A stretch of 8,115 nt of DNA from Oxalobacteraceae bacterium (lineage in GTDB: Bacteria > Pseudomonadota > Gammaproteobacteria > Burkholderiales > Burkholderiaceae_D), in the NCBI GenBank assembly GCA_947446335.1, contig CANFGA010000118.1, positions 1-8,115 on the forward strand, written 5' to 3'. The notes below the pieces were generated by a model that made no database searches, was not told the origin of the DNA, and saw only the letters and a program-made list of their open reading frames with translations. Made by a program: the position numbers and the translations under genes. Shown piece by piece: positions 1 to 4,764 of this stretch (position 1 is its first letter; the number at the start of each line of letters is the position of its first letter).

Positions 1-643
1 AACCGTCTTGCTGGTCGATGACCATGTCCTGGTGCGCGCCGGCATACGCAGCCTGATCGATCGATTGCCTGATTTCACCGTGATTGCGGAAGCATCGAAT
101 CCGGATGAAGCGCTCGAGCACATTGCGCGCGTCGTGCCCGACATCGTGCTGACCGACATCACGATGGGGCAGCATAACGGACTCGATCTGGTGCGTGCGC
201 TGCAGCAGCACTCGCCCCGCATCGCGCTCATCGTGTTGACCATGCATGCGTCGGAAGAGATGGTCACCGAAGCGCTCAGGCTGGGCGCCTCGGCTTACCT
301 GTTGAAGGAAGCGGCACCGGCCGAGCTCGAGATTGCGCTGCGTGCGGTCACGCGCAATGAAACTTACCTCAGCCCGGCGGTATCGACCAAGGTGATCGAG
401 CGCTTCGTGCGGCAACCGGTTGCGCTTCATGGTCCGCTGCAGTCATTGACGGTGCGCCAGTTGCAGATCCTGACGATGATAGCGAACCGCAAGGGCACCA
501 AGGAAATCGCTTACGAGCTCGACTTGAGCGAAAAAACCGTCGCCGCCCACCGGGCCCAAATCATGGAGCGGGTCGGGGTGCGCGATATCGTCGGTCTGGT
601 GCTGCTGGCCGTCAAGCATGGGCTGGTCCATGGCGACAGCTAG
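1..643 (+). CDS. NarL/LuxR-family response regulator, 5' end cut by window edge
   Basis: This is a two-component response regulator that would bind DNA after phosphorylation by a partner histidine kinase. The frame is open from base 1: codons upstream of the TTG at 8 read T-V, giving the usual start of a receiver domain (TVLLVDDHVLVR). So the true start lies just before the window and TTG at 8 is internal. The receiver shows the acidic pair DD, the phospho-acceptor Asp in DIVLTDITM (codon 155-157), the conserved Thr in VLTMHA and the Lys in YLLKEA. A GerE/LuxR helix-turn-helix follows (LTVRQLQILTMIANRKGTKEIA, then LSEKTVAAHRAQIMERVGV, about nt 440-620). About 213 residues are visible, close to the family norm of 210-220, so only a few residues are missing. 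It is codirectional with the che operon but separated from it by 147 bp. Its kinase and targets are not in the window, and a role in chemotaxis is not shown. Confidence 0.9.
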   Translation, partial: TVLLVDDHVLVRAGIRSLIDRLPDFTVIAEASNPDEALEHIARVVPDIVLTDITMGQHNGLDLVRALQQHSPRIALIVLTMHASEEMVTEALRLGASAYLLKEAAPAELEIALRAVTRNETYLSPAVSTKVIERFVRQPVALHGPLQSLTVRQLQILTMIANRKGTKEIAYELDLSEKTVAAHRAQIMERVGVRDIVGLVLLAVKHGLVHGDS

Positions 644-680
644 GGGGTAGCCAGGATCGCATCGGATCATATCGCCGAGA

Positions 681-770
681 TTGTAAGAAACTCCTTATAG
701 TAAATTACTCGTTGTTCCTAAGTAAATTTCTCATTCTTTGTGGAAACTTTTTCGCTCATACTGCACTGTT
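681..770 (+). promoter_or_regulatory. AT-rich intergenic region, probable che operon promoter/leader
   Basis: Bases 681-760 contain 24 G/C in 80, about 30%, far below the flanking genes, in the only real gap (644-790) ahead of a run of eight codirectional genes. An operon promoter is therefore expected here. Candidate elements are weak: TTGTAA at 681-686 with ATTACT at 704-709 (17-bp spacer), an isolated good -10-like TATAGT at 696-701, and CATACT at 757-762. I see no sigma-28 flagellar promoter (TAAA-N15-GCCGATAA type) and no obvious sigma-54 site. No hairpin plus T-run that would terminate the upstream regulator gene is visible. The exact start site cannot be called by eye. Confidence 0.35.
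702..729. promoter_or_regulatory. imperfect inverted repeat, possible operator
   Basis: AAATTACT at 702-709 and AGTAAATTT at 721-729 form a dyad with an 11-base spacer. The inner five bases (TTACT/AGTAA) pair perfectly, and the outer arms pair if one extra A is allowed. It lies between the candidate -10 elements of the intergenic region. A regulator binding here could control the che operon, but AT-rich DNA gives such dyads by chance and no known consensus is matched. Confidence 0.15.
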
Positions 771-790
771 GATGTCGACCGTGTCCAAAA

Positions 791-1921
791 ATGATGACGA
801 AAAGTACTGTGCGGCCCGCTGTTCTGGCACCGATGACCTGGCTCATTCTGGTGGGTTTGGTCAATATCGGCGCCGCTGCGCTGCCCGGTGGACTCGCCAC
901 GCGCATCGCGTGTGCCCTGGTTGCAACTGCGCTGGCGATCTGGTCGGTCTGGTGGTTCAAGCCCTGTTTTTCCAGTCCTGACGCAGCGCCGGCTGGCGCC
1001 GACGACTTGTGCGTGGCGATTTTGCCGATCTGGGGCAAGCAAATCGATTCCGGCCGGGTCGAAACCGAAGATGCGGTGACTGCGCTGGCGAGCCTGTTCG
1101 CCCGGCTCAGCGAGCGCTTGCAAGATGCGCTGGTCAACTCGCGCGGCAGCGATGGCGCCGGTGTCTCAGCGATGCTGGCGCAAGGCCAAGGGGACCTGAC
1201 CTTGATCGTGACCTCGTTGAAAACAGGGCAAGAAGCGATGGCGTTGATGATGGCCAACATGGCCAGCCTGGCGCCGTTGACCAATGCGCTCAATGACATG
1301 GCGCAGGATGTGGCCAGCGTTGCGGCGCAAACCAATCTGGTGGCCTTGAATGCGGCCATTGAAGCGGCCAGGGCGGGTGAGGCCGGGCGCGGTTTTGCCG
1401 TGGTAGCAGGTGAGGTGCGGCGCTTGTCGCATTTGTCGGCCAGCACCGGCAAGACCATTGCCAGCACCGCGTTGCAAGTGAATGCCGGCATCGCCAGCGC
1501 GCTGCTGCAGGCCGAACACTATGCGCTGCACGAAGCCGAGCTGATCGGCAATCTCGACCTCGCGATCCGGCGCATGCTGCAACAATTCGGCGAGCGCGCC
1601 GAGCAATTGTCGCAGTCGACCGAACTGCTGCAGGCAGAAAGCACCCGGATGCAAGTCGAGATCGACGGCGTTCTGGTGGCGCTGCAATTCCAGGACCGGG
1701 TCAGCCAGATTCTCAGCCATGTGCAAAACGATCTCGAGCGCTTGCATCAACATTTGCTTGAAAATCGCGTCAAGGTAGCGCAGGGCGAACGCTGCGAGCC
1801 GCTCGATGGCGATCTATGGCTGCAGCAACTCGAGCGCACCTATTCCACGCAAGAGCAGCGCAGCAACCATTCGGGCACCACGGCCGAAGCTGCCAAAACA
1901 TCCGACATTACTTTTTTCTAG
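791..1921 (+). CDS. short membrane-anchored chemoreceptor-like protein with C-terminal CheZ-like FQDxxxQ helix
   Basis: This 376-residue protein carries a methyl-accepting chemotaxis (MCP) signalling domain. Two hydrophobic segments (about 15-31 and 36-56) are joined by a tiny loop (LPGGL), forming a membrane hairpin with no periplasmic sensor. No HAMP domain is recognisable. The signalling hairpin tip is clear at 179-197 (AQTNLVALNAAIEAARAGE), followed by GRGFAVVAGEVRRLS. The N-terminal arm is only about 85 residues, which suggests a short class of about 12 heptads per arm. Beyond the expected end of the C-terminal arm lies another helical stretch (about 281-326) containing LQFQDRVSQIL. Its F300-Q301-D302-xxx-Q306 matches the FQDLTGQ catalytic motif known from CheZ, and it is followed by LLEN as in CheZ. 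The tail ends SDITFF. There is no good Shine-Dalgarno; ATG 791 (or 794) is chosen because an in-frame stop lies at 770-772 and the next Met would lose the membrane hairpin. It heads the operon, 7 bp before cheY, like cttP of the P. aeruginosa che2 cluster (from memory). Receptor class is secure; phosphatase activity is inference. Confidence 0.85.
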   Translation: MMTKSTVRPAVLAPMTWLILVGLVNIGAAALPGGLATRIACALVATALAIWSVWWFKPCFSSPDAAPAGADDLCVAILPIWGKQIDSGRVETEDAVTALASLFARLSERLQDALVNSRGSDGAGVSAMLAQGQGDLTLIVTSLKTGQEAMALMMANMASLAPLTNALNDMAQDVASVAAQTNLVALNAAIEAARAGEAGRGFAVVAGEVRRLSHLSASTGKTIASTALQVNAGIASALLQAEHYALHEAELIGNLDLAIRRMLQQFGERAEQLSQSTELLQAESTRMQVEIDGVLVALQFQDRVSQILSHVQNDLERLHQHLLENRVKVAQGERCEPLDGDLWLQQLERTYSTQEQRSNHSGTTAEAAKTSDITFF

Positions 1922-1923
1922 GA
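1920..1923 (+). promoter_or_regulatory. ribosome binding site deciding the cheY start
   Basis: AGGA ends 5 bases before ATG 1929 and overlaps the stop of the preceding receptor-like gene. It supports the 122-residue CheY and argues against an in-frame start at 1806, which would add 41 non-receiver residues inside the upstream gene. Confidence 0.6.
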
Positions 1924-1928
1924 CCATC

Positions 1929-2297
1929 ATGGCAAAAACGATATTGATCGTCGACGATTCGCCGTCCTTGCGGCAAATCGTGGCGATGACGCTGGAAGGT
2001 GCCGGCTTTGAAGTCATCCAGGCTGGCGATGGCAAGATCGCGCTTTCCAAACTCGATGGCAAGAAAATCCATCTGGTCATCAGCGACGTCAACATGCCCA
2101 ACATGGATGGCATCACCTTCGTGCAAGAAATGAAGAAGCTCGCGGCCTACAAATTTACCCCGGTCATCATGCTCACGACCGAGTCGCAGGAAGCGAAAAA
2201 ACGCGAAGGCCAGGCCGCTGGCGCGAAGGCCTGGGTGGTCAAGCCATTCCAGCCGGCCCAGATGCTGGCTGCGGTGGCCAAGCTGATTCTGCCTTGA
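1929..2297 (+). CDS. cheY: CheY, single-domain chemotaxis response regulator
   Basis: This is a stand-alone receiver protein of 122 residues, the normal CheY size, phosphorylated by CheA and carrying the output signal. Visible receiver residues are the acidic pair D9/D10 (IVDDS), phospho-acceptor D53 (VISDVNMPNMDG), T83 in IMLTTES, and K105 in WVVKPF. The residue equivalent to E. coli CheY Tyr106 is W102. This is common in CheY/PilG-like proteins of accessory che systems as far as I recall, and Y106W is reported to be hyperactive in E. coli. The reading frame is open back to 1806, but the extension lies in another frame of the upstream gene and has no receiver sequence. The gene sits 7 bp after the receptor-like gene and 7 bp before the STAS gene, so it is almost certainly cotranscribed and translationally linked. 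Whether its output is flagellar or another target cannot be told from the sequence. Confidence 0.95.
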   Translation: MAKTILIVDDSPSLRQIVAMTLEGAGFEVIQAGDGKIALSKLDGKKIHLVISDVNMPNMDGITFVQEMKKLAAYKFTPVIMLTTESQEAKKREGQAAGAKAWVVKPFQPAQMLAAVAKLILP

Positions 2298-2304
2298 CCC
2301 GGCC

Positions 2305-2631
2305 ATGATCACCGCGCAAATCGTCGATGGCGTGTGTCTGGCCCGTATCGATGGCGAGATGACGATCTATACGGCGCTCGCTTGCCGCGATCAGATGCTG
2401 GAGCATTTGCAGCAGCCGTGCGCTGCGTTCGAGATCGATCTCTCGGGCGTCACCGAAGTCGACAGCGCCGGCGTGCAATTGCTGATCCAGATCCAGCGCC
2501 ATGGCGTGGCTCTGGGCAAGCCGGTGCGGCTCTTGACGCCCAGCGCGGCGCTGCAAGACATGATCGCCCTGTACCGGCTTGGCGCCGACTTCGATGATTC
2601 CCCAACACTGACCAGCGGGAGCAGGCCATGA
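2305..2631 (+). CDS. single-domain STAS protein (anti-sigma-factor-antagonist type)
   Basis: This 108-residue protein folds as one STAS domain, related to SpoIIAA, RsbV and MlaB. The core signature is FEIDLSGVTEVDSAGVQLL at residues 42-60, with flanking strands VDGVCLARIDGEMTI and PVRLLTPSAALQDMI. In SpoIIAA and RsbV the motif is D-S-(S/T)-G and the second hydroxyl residue is phosphorylated. Here it reads D53-S54-A55-G56, so the usual phospho-site is Ala and only the preceding Ser remains. No anti-sigma kinase (RsbW/SpoIIAB) or PP2C phosphatase gene lies in the window. It follows cheY by 7 bp with a poor Shine-Dalgarno, and its stop overlaps the cheA start (ATGA), so it is probably made by coupled translation. 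STAS genes occur in some accessory che operons, where their role is poorly known. A protein-binding adaptor acting on CheA or the receptors is one guess. Fold assignment is confident; function is not. Confidence 0.88.
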   Translation: MITAQIVDGVCLARIDGEMTIYTALACRDQMLEHLQQPCAAFEIDLSGVTEVDSAGVQLLIQIQRHGVALGKPVRLLTPSAALQDMIALYRLGADFDDSPTLTSGSRP

Positions 2632-4703
2632 ATCTGGACCAGGTTCTGCAAATTTATATCGCCGAAAGCCGCTCCTTGTTGCAAGACATGGAAGATGGCT
2701 TGCTCGGACTCGAACATGCGCCAAATGACGCCGAATTGATCGCCGCCCTGTTTCGCGCGGCCCACACCATCAAGGGCTCGGCCGGCATGTTCGGGCTCGA
2801 TGCGGTGGTCGCATTCACGCACGTGGTTGAAAATTTGCTCGATGCGCTGCGTGAAGGAAAGCTGGCGGTCAGCGTCGAACTGATCGGCTTGCTGCTCGAA
2901 TGTCGCGATCACATCAAGCTGTTGATCGATGCCGTGGCGCGTGCCGGGGCGGTGCACGAGGCTGCGTTGGTTCCCGGCGGCGAGCATCTGCTGGCGGGGT
3001 TGCGTGTCCATCTGGCCTTGATCGATGCCGATCAGGATCTCGCCGCCGCTACCCAAGATGGTGCCAGCGACGATCCCGTCAGCGCGGCGCCGCGCACCTG
3101 GCATATTGCGTTGCAATTTGGCCCCGACGTGTTGCGCAACGGCATGGACCCGGCCTCGATCATCCGTTATCTGGGATCGCTGGGCGAGATTGTCAGTTTG
3201 CAACTCGGTTGCCAGAACATGCCCGACCTGGTGGCCATGGACCCTGAAGCATGCTATCTCGATTTTGACATCGTGCTCGTTGGCTGCACCGATCAAAAAA
3301 CGTTGGACGATGCCTTCGAGTTCGTGCGCGACGATTGCCGGGTCAGCATCACCTTGGTCTCTGGCGCGGCCGCCGAAATGGTGGCAAGCGAATTGACCAG
3401 TGGACTAACAAGCGAATTGACCGGCGCCTTGACAGCAGCGCCCGCGAGCCTGGCAGCGATCATGCCAGAGGTCCAGGTCGAGCTGTTGCCCGGCCAGCGC
3501 GCGCGCGAGACGGCCAGCAAGGAAGCGAAGTTCATCCGCGTCAATGCCGACAAGCTCGATCAATTGATCGACCTGGTCGGTGAATTGATCATCGCCAGCG
3601 CATCGACTGCGTTGCTGGCGCGGCGCTCGGGCAACAGCGCCTTGTCCGAATCGACGGCGGTCATCAGCGGCTTTGTCGAAGCGATCCGCGAAGATGCGCT
3701 GCGCCTGCGGATGGTGGAAATCGGCGATACCTTCAACCGTTTCCAGCGCCTGGTCAGGGATACCGGACGCGAATTGAACAAGGCGGTGGGCTTGCAGATC
3801 AGTGGCGGCGATACCGAACTCGACAAGGTGCTGGTCGAGAAAATCGCCGACCCGCTGACCCATCTGGTGCGCAATGCGATGGATCACGGGATCGAACCCG
3901 GCGCGTTGCGGCAAGCGCGTGGCAAATCCTTGAACGGTACCGTCAGCCTCAATGCCTATCACGATTCGGGCAGCATCGTGATCGAAGTGGCCGACGACGG
4001 CGGCGGCCTCGATCGCGACAAGATACTGGCCAAGGCGATCGAGCGTGGCCTGGTGCCCGCTGGCGTGGCATTGCCCGACAGCGAAATCTACAAGCTCATT
4101 TTTGAAGCCGGTTTTTCCACCGCAGCGAGCATCACCAATTTGTCCGGACGCGGCGTTGGCCTCGATGTGGTGAAGCGCAACATCCACGCCTTGCGCGGCA
4201 GCGTCGATGTCGACAGCCGCCCCGAGCTCGGCACCACGGTGCGCATCCGCTTGCCGTTGACACTGGCCATCATCGAGGGTTTTCTGGTCGAGGTCGGCAA
4301 GACCTCGTTCGTGGTGCCGCTAGACATGGTGCTTGAATGCCTGGAATTGTCGCTGGCCGAGCGCGAGGCCACGCGCCAGGTCGATTACATCAATTTGCGC
4401 GGCGAAGTGCTGCCATTGATCGATTTGCGCAGCACCTTCGATCTGGTCGGGCAGGGCGGACGGCGTGAAAACGTCGTCGTCGTGCGCTGCAATGGCAAGA
4501 AAGCCGGGCTGATCGTCGACACGCTGCTGGGCGAATTGCAGACCGTCATCAAGCCGCTGGGCCAGATGTTCAGCCAAGTGCGTTGCCTGTCCGGTTCGAC
4601 CATTCTGGGCAGCGGCGAGGTGGCCCTGATTCTGGATGTATCGGTGCTGGTGGAACAGGCTGCTGCGGCTGCTGCGACTGCTTCGCTGGCGAAGCACTCA
4701 TAG
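2628..4703 (+). CDS. cheA: CheA, chemotaxis histidine kinase with non-canonical P2-like domain
   Basis: This is the kinase that autophosphorylates on the P1 histidine and passes phosphate to CheY and CheB. In its 691 residues, P1 (Hpt) spans about 1-105 with H46 in AAHTIKGSAGMFG. Residues 156-245 form a compact block (WHIALQFGPDVLRNGMDP, later YLDFDIVLVG) that replaces the E. coli-type P2 and resembles the domain seen in other accessory CheA proteins. A Ser/Thr/Ala-rich linker (246-290) contains a duplicated octapeptide. P3 dimerisation is about 300-380 (FIRVNADKLDQLIDLVGEL). P4 ATPase follows with the N box LTHLVRNAMDHGIE (410-423), the D-box DDGGGLD (456-462) and GRGVGLDVV (508-516). P5, the CheW-like receptor-coupling domain, is about 540-675. 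All catalytic motifs look intact. The start overlaps the STAS stop as ATGA, with GGGAG and CAGG upstream. A strong short hairpin (4679-4696) lies just before the stop. Confidence 0.97.
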   Translation: MNLDQVLQIYIAESRSLLQDMEDGLLGLEHAPNDAELIAALFRAAHTIKGSAGMFGLDAVVAFTHVVENLLDALREGKLAVSVELIGLLLECRDHIKLLIDAVARAGAVHEAALVPGGEHLLAGLRVHLALIDADQDLAAATQDGASDDPVSAAPRTWHIALQFGPDVLRNGMDPASIIRYLGSLGEIVSLQLGCQNMPDLVAMDPEACYLDFDIVLVGCTDQKTLDDAFEFVRDDCRVSITLVSGAAAEMVASELTSGLTSELTGALTAAPASLAAIMPEVQVELLPGQRARETASKEAKFIRVNADKLDQLIDLVGELIIASASTALLARRSGNSALSESTAVISGFVEAIREDALRLRMVEIGDTFNRFQRLVRDTGRELNKAVGLQISGGDTELDKVLVEKIADPLTHLVRNAMDHGIEPGALRQARGKSLNGTVSLNAYHDSGSIVIEVADDGGGLDRDKILAKAIERGLVPAGVALPDSEIYKLIFEAGFSTAASITNLSGRGVGLDVVKRNIHALRGSVDVDSRPELGTTVRIRLPLTLAIIEGFLVEVGKTSFVVPLDMVLECLELSLAEREATRQVDYINLRGEVLPLIDLRSTFDLVGQGGRRENVVVVRCNGKKAGLIVDTLLGELQTVIKPLGQMFSQVRCLSGSTILGSGEVALILDVSVLVEQAAAAAATASLAKHS
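3385..3432 (+). repeat. two-copy 24-bp tandem duplication in the cheA linker
   Basis: Two adjacent 24-base units (3385-3408 and 3409-3432) share the first 14 bases exactly (CAAGCGAATTGACC) and then diverge. They encode ASELTSGL and TSELTGAL, in frame, in the flexible linker between the P2-like domain and P3 of CheA. It looks like a slippage duplication that is tolerated because the linker has no fixed structure. Confidence 0.75.
4679..4696 (+). other. strong RNA hairpin at the 3' end of cheA
   Basis: TGCTTCG (4679-4685) pairs perfectly with CGAAGCA (4690-4696) around a CTGG tetraloop. It lies in the last codons of cheA, 4 bases before the TAG at 4701-4703. It is not an intrinsic terminator: the next T-run (4717-4721 region) lies too far downstream and the operon continues. 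It might protect or process the mRNA at the cheA-receptor boundary. It could also be chance, since it is fully inside codons. Confidence 0.4.
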
Positions 4704-4749
4704 AGCGCTGGTCGGTTTTTGTCGCTTGTCGGATTTTAAAGATTTTTTT

Positions 4750-4754
4750 GGGAG
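4750..4754 (+). promoter_or_regulatory. ribosome binding site deciding the second receptor's start
   Basis: GGGAG ends 10 bases before ATG 4765, after a T-tract at 4743-4749. It supports the start at 4765, which begins with a typical receptor N-terminus (MFGNLKIGVRL). In-frame codons back to 4636 overlap cheA and give unreceptor-like sequence. Confidence 0.6.
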
Positions 4755-4764
4755 AAACAGCATC

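Noticed and set aside
712..981. 89-codon + strand frame starting in the intergenic region and overlapping the first receptor-like gene
   Set aside because: No ribosome site, and a Cys/Arg-rich product typical of an off-frame reading; it shows no domain and overlaps a well-supported gene.
718..1491. 257-codon minus-strand open frame opposite the first receptor-like gene
   Set aside because: Ala/Ser-rich translation with no domain; the + strand frame carries the invariant receptor tip motif.
1806..1928. Longer N-terminus for CheY starting at 1806
   Set aside because: The extra 41 residues lie inside the preceding gene and are not receiver-like; AGGA and ATG 1929 give the standard 122-residue CheY.
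4636..4764. Longer N-terminus for the second receptor starting at 4636
   Set aside because: The extension overlaps the end of cheA and is Arg/Leu/Cys-rich; ATG 4765 with GGGAG gives a typical receptor N-terminus.
4704..4764. Possible intrinsic terminator between cheA and the second receptor
   Set aside because: The only strong hairpin (4679-4696) lies before the stop codon and is not followed directly by a T-run; the T-runs at about 4717 and 4743 have no stable stem just upstream.
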